From Bacteroidia bacterium (GTDB taxonomy: Bacteria; Bacteroidota; Bacteroidia; B-17B0; Aurantibacillaceae), in NCBI GenBank assembly GCA_022841465.1, contig JALHRL010000003.1, positions 179,862-243,861 of the forward strand: a stretch of 64,000 nucleotides of DNA, in the 5' to 3' direction. A program made the translations under genes and the position numbers. Positions 48,204 through 57,793 of the stretch are shown piece after piece; position 1 is the stretch's first letter; the number at the start of each line of letters is the position of its first letter. Below the pieces are notes generated by a model. That model was not told the DNA's origin and ran no database searches. It saw only the letters and a program-made list of their open reading frames with translations.

Positions 48204-49172
48204 TTAAACAGTATTTAATTCAATTTCAAAAACAGAACCCTTGGGCAAATTATCTTTTACCGTAATTTTTCCTCCGTGTTTTAATACAATGTATTTTACA
48301 ATAAATAAACCCAAGCCGGTACCCTTTGTTTTTCTAATTTCTTCGTTACCACTTCTATAAAATTGCTCAAAAATACTTTCTTTTTCATTATCACTAATTC
48401 CAATACCTTTATCTATTACCTGAATAATTACTTTATTATTTTCAATATACATTTTAAAGGTAACCAGAATTTCTTCGGGAGAATACTTAATGGCATTTTC
48501 TATTAAGTTATTGATAACAGATGGAAAGGCAATTTTATCTATACTACAACTAATACCCGGCGCAATTTCCGGTATAAGTTTTTTTGCTTCTAATTCGTTT
48601 TTAAAATTTGTATTTAATAATTCTAGCACAAACTCACTTAAATTAACCGGCTCTTTATTAATGTTATAATTATTATGCTGCATGTTTGCGGCTAACAAAA
48701 TATTATCAATTAATCCATTTAATCGTTTGTTTTCAGAAAGCGCAATTTTTATTAATTCTTGTTGTTTTGACTGCTCCAGCTTATGTTTTTCAAGCGTTTG
48801 TAATTGAAGCTTCATGGTGGCTAATGGTGTTTTAAGCTCATGTGTTATGCTTAATAGAAAATTATTTTTCTGGTTCAATAATTCTAATTCACGTTTATTT
48901 GCCTTCCTTATTTTATTTATACCAAATAAAAGTAAAAATAAAAAAATGGTACCCTCGCCCACAATCATTATAGATTTATTGATGCGCGATTTATTTAATG
49001 TTTCAATTTCGGTTCTTAAATTAACCTCATCGCTAATAGAGAGTTCCAGTATTTTTTGTTTCTCGTTAATTAATTGATTTAACTGACGAACCAATAGAAC
49101 CTCCCACCACAAAAATTGCGCAATTATATATGCGAACAAAATGGTAATTATGGCTTTTGAGTTAAATTTCAT
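48204..49172 (-). CDS. Sensor histidine kinase (orphan)
   Basis: 322 residues. Two membrane helices (about 7-28 and 66-87) border a short periplasmic region rich in charged coil. HisKA with ITHELKTPLATMK (phospho-His), N box NNLIENAIKYS, G1 DKGIGIS and G2 GTGLGLFIV are complete. It overlaps mfd by 11 bases and abuts the FecB gene. No response regulator is in this cluster, so its partner lies elsewhere. Context suggests sensing of the importer's substrate, an inference. Confidence 0.9.
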   Translation of the reverse strand: MKFNSKAIITILFAYIIAQFLWWEVLLVRQLNQLINEKQKILELSISDEVNLRTEIETLNKSRINKSIMIVGEGTIFLFLLLFGINKIRKANKRELELLNQKNNFLLSITHELKTPLATMKLQLQTLEKHKLEQSKQQELIKIALSENKRLNGLIDNILLAANMQHNNYNINKEPVNLSEFVLELLNTNFKNELEAKKLIPEIAPGISCSIDKIAFPSVINNLIENAIKYSPEEILVTFKMYIENNKVIIQVIDKGIGISDNEKESIFEQFYRSGNEEIRKTKGTGLGLFIVKYIVLKHGGKITVKDNLPKGSVFEIELNTV

Positions 49173-52100
49173 TATTTACAGGATTAGTATTTGCTTCCGT
49201 TATTAAACTTTCTATTTGAACAATTATTTCATCGGCACGTTTAATAGAATTTACATCTTCTATCGCCAGCCATAATTTATTGTTTTGTTCTTTTAATTTA
49301 CAAAGCGATGGGAATTTTTGAGCATACAATAAAACACATTTAAAAATTTCGGAATTAAAATATTCGCTTTTTTGATTGCTAACAAAATAGGCTAACATTT
49401 TACCATTCTTCAGTGTTATTTTTTCAAAGCCCAGGCTCATTGCTTTTCTGCGCATTCTTACCAAATTAATTAACTCAACTGCTTCTGTTGGCACAGGCCC
49501 AAACCTATCGCGTAAATTATTTTCAAAAGCAATGAGTTCTTCTTCCGTTGTAATATTATCCAATTCTCTGTACAAAACTAATCTTTCTGTTAAACTGGCA
49601 ACATAAGTATCCGGAATTAATAACTGTAAATCAGAATCAATAACTGTTTCTTTAACAAACTGTCTTGAAAAAACAGAAGTATCTGAACTTCCTGCTCCGC
49701 TTTCTTCTACCGTTTCATTGTACCATGTTTCTTCTTTCAGTTCTTGAACCGCTTCGTTTAATATTTTCATATAGGTATCAAAACCCATATCGTTAATAAA
49801 ACCACTTTGCTCGGCACCCAACAAATTTCCGGCTCCGCGAATATCTAAATCGCGCATTGCTATTTGAAAACCGCTTCCTAACTCGTTAAACTCTACTAAA
49901 GCTTTTAAACGTTTTTGTGCTTCGGAGGTAAGTGTGCTTAATGGTGGTGCTAATAAATAGCAATATGCTTTTTTATTACTACGCCCTACTCTTCCGCGCA
50001 TTTGATGCAAATCACTTAAACCAAATTTTTGCGCATCGTTAATTATTATGGAGTTTGCATTGGTAATATCAATTCCACTTTCAATAATGGTGGTGGCCAC
50101 TAAAACATCAAAGTCTCCTTCTATAAACCCCAACATAATTTGTTCTAGCTTATCACCGTCTAGTTGTCCGTGACCAACTGCTACCTTTGCATCGGGCACT
50201 AAACGTTTAATAATTCCTGCAATTTCATGTATATCGCCAACTCTATTGTGCACAAAAAAAACTTGTCCGCCTCTTTGTAATTCAAAAGCAATTGCATCTC
50301 TAATTAATTCTTCGTTAAAACTGTGCACTTCTGTTTGTACCGGGTAACGATTAGGAGGTGGTGTAGAAATTACAGATAAATCGCGAGCACCCATTAAACT
50401 AAATTGTAATGTTCGTGGAATAGGTGTAGCAGTTAAGGTAAGAGTATCAATATTCTCTTTGAATGTTTTTAATTTATCTTTTACTCCTACTCCAAACTTT
50501 TGTTCTTCATCAATAATCAACAATCCAATATCTTTAAACGATGTTTCTTTACCTATAATTTTATGTGTACCAATTAAAATATCTATTTTACCTTCTTTTA
50601 CTTTTTTTAAAACTTCTTTTTGTTCTTTAGCGGTTCTAAAGCGGTTAATATAATCTACATTGCAGGGCAGGCCTCTTAATCTATCTTTAAAAGTTTTATA
50701 ATGTTGATAGGCTAATATGGTGGTGGGTACTAAAATAGCAACCTGTTTACTATCGCATACTGCTTTAAATGCTGCGCGAATGGCAACTTCTGTTTTACCA
50801 AAACCAACATCGCCGCAAATGAGCCTATCCATGGGTTGTACTTTTTCCATATCGCGCTTAACATCGGCAGTAACTTTTATTTGATCGGGGGTATCTTCGT
50901 ATATAAACGACGCTTCCAGTTCGTGTTGCAAATAATTATCTTTCGCAAAAGAATGCCCTTTGCTTGATTTTCGTTTGGCATACAACTTAATTAAATCGTA
51001 TGCAACTTCCTTTACTTTGCGTTTTGTTTTAAGTTTTACTGTTTGCCAGTGTGCGCTTCCTAATTTATCTAAGCGAGGCACATTGCTTTCTTTACCGCTG
51101 TACTTACTTATTCTATGTAAATTATGAATGCTTACATAAAGAATATCATTGTCTTTATAAAGCAATCTAACCGCTTCTTGCTCTTTGCCGCCAATGTTTA
51201 ATTTTTGTAAACCGCCAAAACGTCCAATACCATGATCGATGTGTGTAACATAATCACCGGGATTTAACATTGTTACTTCTTTTATGGTAAGTGCTTCGGA
51301 AGTATTGCGTTGAATTTCTTTTAGTTTAAAGCGATGATATCTTTCAAAAATTTGATGATCGGTATAAACTGCAATTTTTAAATCGTTGTCTATAAATCCC
51401 TGATGAATATTTAAAGGCAAATACGTAATTAATGTATCGTAGGTGCGATGCTCTTTAACCAACATATCATTAAAAATGGTAATTAAGCGTTCTGCCTGTT
51501 TTCTGTTTTCCGTTAAAAAATAATTTTGAAATCCTTTGGCTTTATTTTCTTTTAAGTTAGAAATTAATAATTCGAAATTTTTTTCGAATACCGGTTGCGG
51601 TAATTGATTAAAGGAAATGGTTTCACTTGTATTTTTAGAACTGATTCCGAATTCAATCAACTGAAAACTTTTAATTTGTTGCTCTAAGTTTTCTGCTTGC
51701 AAATAAAGTTTTTCGGGTTCAATTTGTTTTATTTCACCGGAATAATTCTGAAATGCTTTTTGGGCTTTTTCAAATACTTTTTTGCAAATGTTGGAAGCAA
51801 AAGAAACATCTTCAAAAAACAACCAGGTTCTTTCTTTATCTAAATAAGACAAAACCATCCCTTTTTCGTCTTTTTGAATACTTGTGTTTATGTTTGGAAT
51901 AATGGTAACAAAATCAAAATTAGAATTTGATAATTGGGATGAGGGGTCAAAGGTTTTTATTGCTTCAATGGTATCGCCAAATAATTCAATACGATACGGA
52001 AAATCGTTTGCAAAAGAGTATACATCTAGAATACCGCCTCTTATGGAGAACTGGCCGGGTTCAAAAACAAAATCAACAAACTGAAAGCCATAGCTGATTA

Positions 52101-52554
52101 AAAACTCGTTTAAAAAATCTACCGAAAGTTTTTCGCCGCGTTTAACTTGTAAAATATTTCGTGAAAGTTCTTTTTTTAAAGTTACCAATTCACAAATTGC
52201 ATCGGGGTAACTTACAATAATGCCGGTAAAGTTATCTCTGCTTAAGGCGCTAAGCACAGCAGCCCGCTCTTGTATATTTGCGTTGGTTGTTTTTTCTACT
52301 TCGTAAGGAATCTTGTACGATTGCGGGAAGAACAGTACGCTATTATTGCCTGAAATACTTTGTAAATCATTGTAAGCATAAGCAGCATCTTCCTTATTGT
52401 TGTATACCAGAAAAACACTTTTTTGGTATGCATTAAAAACATTTGAGGCAATAAAACTCAGTGCCGAACCGCAATGCCCCTTAATTTCTGAATGGGCTGT
52501 GTTAGGTTTAACAATAAGTTCCTTAAAAATATCGGGTAAAACCGAATTTAACAT
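49162..52554 (-). CDS. mfd: Transcription-repair coupling factor Mfd
   Basis: 1130 residues, full Mfd length. UvrB-like N-terminus, RNA-polymerase interacting CarD-like domain (about 430-500, NPGDYVTHIDHGIGRFGGLQ), helicase domain with GDVGFGKTEVA and IIDEEQKFG, and the C-terminal TRCF domain. It removes stalled RNA polymerase and recruits UvrA. First gene of the operon with the kinase and the importer, an unusual partner set. Confidence 0.97.
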   Translation of the reverse strand: MLNSVLPDIFKELIVKPNTAHSEIKGHCGSALSFIASNVFNAYQKSVFLVYNNKEDAAYAYNDLQSISGNNSVLFFPQSYKIPYEVEKTTNANIQERAAVLSALSRDNFTGIIVSYPDAICELVTLKKELSRNILQVKRGEKLSVDFLNEFLISYGFQFVDFVFEPGQFSIRGGILDVYSFANDFPYRIELFGDTIEAIKTFDPSSQLSNSNFDFVTIIPNINTSIQKDEKGMVLSYLDKERTWLFFEDVSFASNICKKVFEKAQKAFQNYSGEIKQIEPEKLYLQAENLEQQIKSFQLIEFGISSKNTSETISFNQLPQPVFEKNFELLISNLKENKAKGFQNYFLTENRKQAERLITIFNDMLVKEHRTYDTLITYLPLNIHQGFIDNDLKIAVYTDHQIFERYHRFKLKEIQRNTSEALTIKEVTMLNPGDYVTHIDHGIGRFGGLQKLNIGGKEQEAVRLLYKDNDILYVSIHNLHRISKYSGKESNVPRLDKLGSAHWQTVKLKTKRKVKEVAYDLIKLYAKRKSSKGHSFAKDNYLQHELEASFIYEDTPDQIKVTADVKRDMEKVQPMDRLICGDVGFGKTEVAIRAAFKAVCDSKQVAILVPTTILAYQHYKTFKDRLRGLPCNVDYINRFRTAKEQKEVLKKVKEGKIDILIGTHKIIGKETSFKDIGLLIIDEEQKFGVGVKDKLKTFKENIDTLTLTATPIPRTLQFSLMGARDLSVISTPPPNRYPVQTEVHSFNEELIRDAIAFELQRGGQVFFVHNRVGDIHEIAGIIKRLVPDAKVAVGHGQLDGDKLEQIMLGFIEGDFDVLVATTIIESGIDITNANSIIINDAQKFGLSDLHQMRGRVGRSNKKAYCYLLAPPLSTLTSEAQKRLKALVEFNELGSGFQIAMRDLDIRGAGNLLGAEQSGFINDMGFDTYMKILNEAVQELKEETWYNETVEESGAGSSDTSVFSRQFVKETVIDSDLQLLIPDTYVASLTERLVLYRELDNITTEEELIAFENNLRDRFGPVPTEAVELINLVRMRRKAMSLGFEKITLKNGKMLAYFVSNQKSEYFNSEIFKCVLLYAQKFPSLCKLKEQNNKLWLAIEDVNSIKRADEIIVQIESLITEANTNPVNNEI

Positions 52555-52561
52555 GAAGCGG

Positions 52562-52569
52562 CAAAGATA
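52562..52569 (-). promoter_or_regulatory. -7 element of mfd
   Basis: Minus strand TATCTTTG matches TAnnTTTG exactly and ends seven bases before the mfd ATG, predicting a 5' leader of only a few bases. No TTTG -33 is seen at the ideal distance. Confidence 0.5.
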
Positions 52570-52692
52570 CGAATTTGCTTTCCATCAACTATTTAAATAT
52601 TTATATTCATCTAAACAATTTTAGTGTGCTGATGTTTTAACAGTAGGCACTTGTATCTATAAAATAGATTTAATACTTTTATAATTAAATAA

Positions 52693-52708
52693 TTTAAAAC
52701 GTTTTAAA
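52693..52708. promoter_or_regulatory. 16-base palindrome in front of the first Omp28-like gene
   Basis: TTTAAAACGTTTTAAA is a perfect palindrome two bases before the ATG at 52711. A hairpin or operator here would cover the ribosome-binding area. It is not present before the paralogue at 55607. Confidence 0.4.
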
Positions 52709-52710
52709 AA

Positions 52711-54627
52711 ATGAAAAAAACATCTACTTTTTTAAGCATGTTTCTTGGGATTGGTTTAATTGCCAATGCTCAATCAACTCGTTTAGCTTTATATGAGGAG
52801 TTTACCGGTGAAAACTGCCCTCCTTGTGCTGCAACAAACCCGGGCTTAGATGCCATGTTGGCACAACCTGCAAATACAGTTAACGCACAATGTATTAAAT
52901 GGCAAGTGGCTATTCCAAGTGCACCAAGTGCTACATGGTCGCTTTACCAAACCAACAGTACAGAAATTAACTGGAGAGATAATTATTATTCTATTTCTTC
53001 AGCACCATCTGGAATAATGGATGGACAAAATGTTACGGTATTTGGAGCGTCATCAAACCATCCTGCAAACATGAACAGCACACACATTGCAAATGCGCAA
53101 GCTGTAACTACACCTTTTACTATGACCATTAATTCAGTTTGGGATGCTACATTTAGTAATGCGGTTGTAACAATTACAGTTGCTTCTTCATCTGCATTTA
53201 CTCCTGTAGGAGCTTTTAAGTTAAGATTAGTGTTGACTGAAAAAGAGATTGATTTTGCAACTGCTCCCGGAACAAACGGCGAAAAACATTTTAGTAATGT
53301 AGTTCGTAAATCTTATCCTGATATTCAAAACGGAACTGCTTTACCTGCTGCCTGGGTTGCTTCGCAAGTACAAACTTATACCATTAATTGCGCTGCCCCT
53401 TCTTACATTCAAAACAAAGCAGAAATGATGTTTGTTGCATTTTTACAAGATGATGGAGATAAAAAAGTATGGCAAACAACAAGAACAGCTCCTGTTCAAA
53501 TTCCGAATGATATTAAATTAAACACTATTGCCATTCCTTCGTTCTCTTGTGCAAATAGTTTAAATCCTTCTATTATTGTTTACAACCAAGGTTCTACTGC
53601 CATTACAGATATGACCATTACTCCTACAATTGATGGTGTTGCTCAAACTCCGGTTAACTTTACAGGTAACATTGCAAGTTTAGCTACTACTACAATTGCA
53701 TTGGGTACTTATACCGCTGCTGCAGGTAACCACACCATAAATGTAAATATTACAGGTGTTAGCGGCGGCGATCCTAATACAGCTAATAACGTAAAAACCG
53801 TAAACTCTGCTTTGGTACAAACTTATTTTGCAGCTCCTTTAATTCAAGCATTTGCCGCAACTACTTTCCCTCCTGCTAATTGGTTTGTTGTTAATGCAGA
53901 TAAAGGTCCATCTTGGTCAAGAGTTGCTGCCGGAAATAATGGCGCAGGCTCTGCTAAGTACGATTTTTATAACAACGGTGTAGTTGGTGATAAAGATGAA
54001 ATGTATGTTTTACCTTCAGATTTAAGTACTATGCCGGTTCCAATGTTATCTTTTGATGTTGCCTATGCACAATACGCTAACGAAAATGACAAATTACAAG
54101 TAATGGCTTCGGTTGATTGTGGTGCAAACTGGACAACTATTTTTGATAAAGCAGGAAGTGTTTTAAAAACAGTTAATGCACAAACATCTGCCTTTACACC
54201 TGCATCTAGTGCGCAATGGAGAAATGAATTAGTTTCTTTACCTGCCGCTGCGGCAAGTAACCCAAGTGTGCTTGTGAAGTTTGTTGCAACTGCTGCATAC
54301 GGAAATAATATGTACATTGATAATATTAACATCTCTAACAGCAACGTTGGAATTAAAACAAATAATGCTGATGTATTTAATGTTCAGTTGTACCCTAACC
54401 CAAGTTCTGATTATACTAATTTAGATATTACTTCTAAAAAAGCTGCGAAAGCAAATGTGGTGGTTTACAACACAATTGGGCAAGTAGTGTTTGAAAAAGA
54501 AGTTTCTTTAAATGAAGGTTTTAATTCTATTAACATTAACACACAGGCATTTTCTGCAGGTGTATACAATGTAGTTTTATCTTCTGAAATTGGAAACAGC
54601 GTTAAAAAATTAAACGTTACTAAATAA
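52711..54627 (+). CDS. Omp28-related T9SS cargo protein, copy A
   Basis: 638 residues. Signal peptide ends GLIANAQ. The Omp28-related domain has a thioredoxin-like CPPC (EEFTGENCPPCAATNPG), then a beta-rich domain to about 270, a CARDB-like domain (about 270-370), a choice-of-anchor J-type domain (about 380-545, DEMYVLPSDLS and NMYIDNINI) and a type A T9SS sorting domain (VQLYPNPSSDY to the Lys end). It is a secreted, surface-linked protein; the CPPC suggests a redox role, not shown. A terminator follows. Confidence 0.9.
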   Translation: MKKTSTFLSMFLGIGLIANAQSTRLALYEEFTGENCPPCAATNPGLDAMLAQPANTVNAQCIKWQVAIPSAPSATWSLYQTNSTEINWRDNYYSISSAPSGIMDGQNVTVFGASSNHPANMNSTHIANAQAVTTPFTMTINSVWDATFSNAVVTITVASSSAFTPVGAFKLRLVLTEKEIDFATAPGTNGEKHFSNVVRKSYPDIQNGTALPAAWVASQVQTYTINCAAPSYIQNKAEMMFVAFLQDDGDKKVWQTTRTAPVQIPNDIKLNTIAIPSFSCANSLNPSIIVYNQGSTAITDMTITPTIDGVAQTPVNFTGNIASLATTTIALGTYTAAAGNHTINVNITGVSGGDPNTANNVKTVNSALVQTYFAAPLIQAFAATTFPPANWFVVNADKGPSWSRVAAGNNGAGSAKYDFYNNGVVGDKDEMYVLPSDLSTMPVPMLSFDVAYAQYANENDKLQVMASVDCGANWTTIFDKAGSVLKTVNAQTSAFTPASSAQWRNELVSLPAAAASNPSVLVKFVATAAYGNNMYIDNINISNSNVGIKTNNADVFNVQLYPNPSSDYTNLDITSKKAAKANVVVYNTIGQVVFEKEVSLNEGFNSININTQAFSAGVYNVVLSSEIGNSVKKLNVTK

Positions 54628-54647
54628 TTAGATTAAAAGAATAGTTA

Positions 54648-54680
54648 AAAAGCCCGAAATTACATTCGGGCTTTTTTTAT
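54648..54680 (+). terminator. Terminator after Omp28-like copy A
   Basis: AAAAGCCCGAA pairs with TTCGGGCTTTT around a six-base loop, ending in a T-run; about 20 bases past the stop at 54627. Confidence 0.9.
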
Positions 54681-54720
54681 TATCTATTTTTTATTAACTT
54701 AGTAACTCAAAATTTAAACT

Positions 54721-55470
54721 ATGAAAAAAACAATACTTGCATTATTTCTTTTGGGAAGTACAATTGCTTATTCTCAATCATCTATTTTATTAACCAATGT
54801 TGGAAACAGCCAAACAGTTGCGCCAAGTTCTACAGTAGAAGCTATAACAACAGCGGCTAGTAATGTTCAGGTAACCTTTGACATAAAAAACACAAGTGGA
54901 ACAAGTCATCAATACATTGCAAAAAGATATGATGTAAACTTAAATTCCGGTGCAGTTGCCTACTTTTGTTTTGCAGGAACCTGTTATGGTGCAGCAACCA
55001 TTGCTTCTGTAAACAATTTAACCTTAACTGCAGGACAAAGTGCTTCTGATTTAGCAGGTAACTACAATATGCTGGTAGCAGATTTAGATGAGGGTTCTTC
55101 AGTAGGTTTAAGTGTTGTTAAATACTCCTTTATAAATGTTGCAAACACTGCAGATTCAGTTCAAATTACAGTTCGCTATAATGGGCCGGGAGTTGGAATT
55201 AAAGAAATAAGTAATTCATTAAATGCAATGAGTTTATCTCCTAATCCAGCAGTAAACCAAAGTACTTTAAAGTTAAATGCTACTAGTAATTTTGAAGGGA
55301 ATTTAACTATTTTCAATTCTTTAGGTTCTGTGGTAAATACAGAGAATATTCAAATAAGTAAAGGTGAAAATAAAATTCCTTTAAATGTTGGAAGTTTAAA
55401 TTCGGGTATATATTTTGTTTCTATAAACGCAGGAGAAAGCAAAGTAACACGCAAACTAATTATTAAATAA
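54721..55470 (+). CDS. Small secreted protein with type A T9SS signal
   Basis: 249 residues. Signal peptide ends TIAYSQ. A beta-rich region of about 140 residues with a single Cys pair (YFCFAGTCYG) is followed by a sorting domain (MSLSPNPAVNQS to KLIIK). The core is not a family I can name. It lies between two Omp28-like paralogues but is not a copy of either and has its own terminator. The two Cys residues probably form a short disulfide loop after export. Confidence 0.82.
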   Translation: MKKTILALFLLGSTIAYSQSSILLTNVGNSQTVAPSSTVEAITTAASNVQVTFDIKNTSGTSHQYIAKRYDVNLNSGAVAYFCFAGTCYGAATIASVNNLTLTAGQSASDLAGNYNMLVADLDEGSSVGLSVVKYSFINVANTADSVQITVRYNGPGVGIKEISNSLNAMSLSPNPAVNQSTLKLNATSNFEGNLTIFNSLGSVVNTENIQISKGENKIPLNVGSLNSGIYFVSINAGESKVTRKLIIK

Positions 55471-55491
55471 TTTACATTTTCTATATAATTT

Positions 55492-55527
55492 AAAGCCGGA
55501 TTTTCTTAAATCCGGCTTTTTTTTAAC
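55492..55527 (+). terminator. Terminator after the small T9SS cargo gene
   Basis: AAAGCCGGAT pairs with ATCCGGCTTT, loop TTTCTTAA-like, followed by a T-run; about 22 bases past the stop at 55470. Confidence 0.9.
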
Positions 55528-55547
55528 ATTGCAAATAATTTTAACAT

Positions 55548-55576
55548 TTTGCTTCTTTATTACATTTTAATTTTTG
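55548..55576 (+). promoter_or_regulatory. Promoter-like pair before Omp28-like copy B
   Basis: TTTG at 55548-55551 and AATTTTTG at 55569-55576 (seven of eight to TAnnTTTG) are 17 bases apart, 30 bases before the ATG at 55607. Confidence 0.4.
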
Positions 55577-55606
55577 TATATTTAAAATTGAATTAAAAAT
55601 TTAAAC

Positions 55607-57529
55607 ATGAAAAAAACATCTATTATTTTAGGATTAATGACAATGGGTTTGTTTGCTTCTGCTCAAACTCGTATTGCATTGTATGAAGAATTCACAGGAG
55701 AAAATTGTCCTCCGTGTGCCACTACAAACCCGGGCTTAGACGCTTTGTTATCGCAACCTACTAACACTGCAAAAGCGCAGTGTATTAAATGGCAAGTAGC
55801 TATTCCAAGTGCTCCAACTGCAACTTGGTCGCTTTATCAAACCAACATTACAGAAATCAACTGGCGCGATAATTATTATTCAATTTCATCTGCACCAACC
55901 GCTAAAATGGATGGGCAAAATGTTACCGTATTTGGAGCTTCCTCTAACCATCCGGCTAACTTAAGCAGTACTCATATTTCAAATGCACAAGCTGTTAGTA
56001 CTCCATTTTCTATTTTAATGAATACATCATGGGATGCTAACTTCAATAATGCAGTTGTAACTGTAACCATTACTTCATCAGCTACTTTTAATGCGGTTGG
56101 TGCTTTAAAATTTAGAATGGTATTAATTGAAAAAGAAATTAATTTTGCTACGGCACCAGGTACCAATGGAGAAAAAGATTTTCATTGGGTAGTTCGTAAA
56201 TCGTTCCCAGATATTCAAAACGGAACTGCTTTACCGGCAACTTGGTCTGCTGCACAAGTACAAACGTATACTATCAACTGTGCAATTCCTTCTTACATAG
56301 TAGATAAAGGTCAAATGCAATTTGTTGGATTTGTGCAAGATGATGGAGATAAAAAAGTTTGGCAAACAGAACGTACAACTTCACCTGCTATTCCTAACGA
56401 AGCAAAAGCAATGGCTGCTGTAATTTCTTCTATTAACTGTGTTACATCTGTAACTCCATCTGTAACAATTAAAAACAATGGTGCAAATGCTATTACAGAT
56501 ATGACCATTACTCCATACTTAAACACTGTAATGGGTACTAATGTTACTTGGACAGGTAACTTAGCAATTGGAGCTACTACTACTATTCCAATGAATGCAA
56601 TTTCTCCTGTTGCAGGAACAAATACGTATTCATTTAACATTTCAGGCGTAAGCGGTGGCGATTTAGTTTTAACTAATAACCAAAAAAGTGCAATGTTCTT
56701 AAATGTTCCATCCTATAATACAAGTACAGTTACTGAAGGTTTCCAAAACGTAACTTACCCTCCAGCAGGATGGGCTTTATTTAATCCGGATGGTAATGCA
56801 AACACCTTCCAACGTTCAACAGCAGCGGGTGGATTTGGCGCAAGTAACGCCTCTACCAGAATGTTTGTTAACGGTGCCGGTAACGGATTAACTGATTATT
56901 TAGTTTTACCTGCTACTAGTTTAACCGGTACTATTAACCCACAAATTACTTTTGATTTGGCTTATGCAAAAGTTTCTGCCTCTAACAACGATGCTTTAGC
57001 GGTACAAGTTTCTACAGATTGTGGTAATTCTTGGAACAACGTTTATTATAATTCAGGTACTACCATGACAACTGCCCCTAGCAATAGTGCTACTGTGTTT
57101 GTTCCTACTTCAACACAATGGACTGCTGTAGCTGTTTCATTAATGTCATACGCCAACAACCCTGGTATTTTAGTAAGATTTGCGGTTACACCAAATTTTG
57201 GTAATTGTTTGTACTTAGATAATATCAACTTGAAAGAATTAGGTAACGTTGGTGTTAATACTATTGAAGCAGTTGGTTTTGGATTTGATTTATTCCCTAA
57301 CCCTGCTGCTAACGATGTTAACTTAAGAATTAATTCTGCTGCTGCTGCTAAAGCAAAAGTTACAGTTGTAAATTCAATTGGTCAGTTAATTTATCAAGAA
57401 GAGTTATACCTTAACGAAGGATCTAACGGAGTTAAAATTGATACTAAAAACTTTGCAGGTGGTTTTTATAGTGTAATGTTAGAATCTAACAATACTAACC
57501 TGGTTAAAAAATTAACGATTACTAAGTAA
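55607..57529 (+). CDS. Omp28-related T9SS cargo protein, copy B
   Basis: 640 residues, same domain order as the gene at 52711: signal (MGLFASAQ), Omp28 domain with EEFTGENCPPCATTNPG, CARDB-like, choice-of-anchor J-type (YLVLPATSLTG, CLYLDNINL) and sorting domain (FDLFPNPAAND to the end). The first 250 residues match copy A very closely; the C-terminal parts differ more. This points to a tandem duplication followed by divergence of the surface domains. A terminator follows. Confidence 0.9.
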   Translation: MKKTSIILGLMTMGLFASAQTRIALYEEFTGENCPPCATTNPGLDALLSQPTNTAKAQCIKWQVAIPSAPTATWSLYQTNITEINWRDNYYSISSAPTAKMDGQNVTVFGASSNHPANLSSTHISNAQAVSTPFSILMNTSWDANFNNAVVTVTITSSATFNAVGALKFRMVLIEKEINFATAPGTNGEKDFHWVVRKSFPDIQNGTALPATWSAAQVQTYTINCAIPSYIVDKGQMQFVGFVQDDGDKKVWQTERTTSPAIPNEAKAMAAVISSINCVTSVTPSVTIKNNGANAITDMTITPYLNTVMGTNVTWTGNLAIGATTTIPMNAISPVAGTNTYSFNISGVSGGDLVLTNNQKSAMFLNVPSYNTSTVTEGFQNVTYPPAGWALFNPDGNANTFQRSTAAGGFGASNASTRMFVNGAGNGLTDYLVLPATSLTGTINPQITFDLAYAKVSASNNDALAVQVSTDCGNSWNNVYYNSGTTMTTAPSNSATVFVPTSTQWTAVAVSLMSYANNPGILVRFAVTPNFGNCLYLDNINLKELGNVGVNTIEAVGFGFDLFPNPAANDVNLRINSAAAAKAKVTVVNSIGQLIYQEELYLNEGSNGVKIDTKNFAGGFYSVMLESNNTNLVKKLTITK

Positions 57530-57547
57530 TTAAATTTTTAATTCAAG

Positions 57548-57583
57548 AAAGTCCTGCCCCAAAAAGGCAGGACTTTTTTTATT
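57548..57583 (+). terminator. Terminator after Omp28-like copy B
   Basis: AAAGTCCTGCC pairs with GGCAGGACTTT around CCAAAAA, followed by a T-run; about 18 bases past the stop at 57529. It insulates the riboswitch transcript that begins just after. Confidence 0.92.
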
Positions 57584-57599
57584 TCCAATAATTGTAATA

Positions 57600-57789
57600 G
57601 CTTTGCAACGGTAGCCGAAAAACTTTCGGAATTAAAAGGGAACACAGTGAAATTCTGTGACTGTCGCGCAACTGTAAATCTTTAAAGCTTTTGCAATAAG
57701 CCATTGTTTAAAAAACGAGAAGGCGCAAAAGTAAGGGATAAGTCAGGAAACCTGCCAATAACAAAAAACGCCCTCGCGAAAAAGGGAAG
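57600..57789 (+). ncRNA. Cobalamin riboswitch (aptamer plus expression platform)
   Basis: The conserved order is present: TTTGCAACGGT at the 5' side, AAAAGGGAA, hairpin CACAG/CTGTG, the CGCGCAACTGTA segment, AGCCATTG, GAAGGCGC, and the B12 box AGTCAGGAAACCTGCC at 57741-57756. After it, CCCT at 57771-57774 pairs with AGGG at 57783-57786, closing a loop CGCGAAAA. Loop bases 57775-57779 (CGCGA) are complementary to 57664-57668 (TCGCG) in the upstream L5 position, the known L5-L13 kissing interaction. The AGGG strand sits in the ribosome-binding area of the ATG at 57794, so translational repression by cobalamin is predicted. Confidence 0.9.
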
Positions 57790-57793
57790 TTAT

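Noticed and set aside
57704..57793. Coding extension of the riboswitch-controlled gene upstream to 57704
   Set aside because: This stretch is the cobalamin aptamer, including the B12 box, so it is structured leader RNA and not protein.
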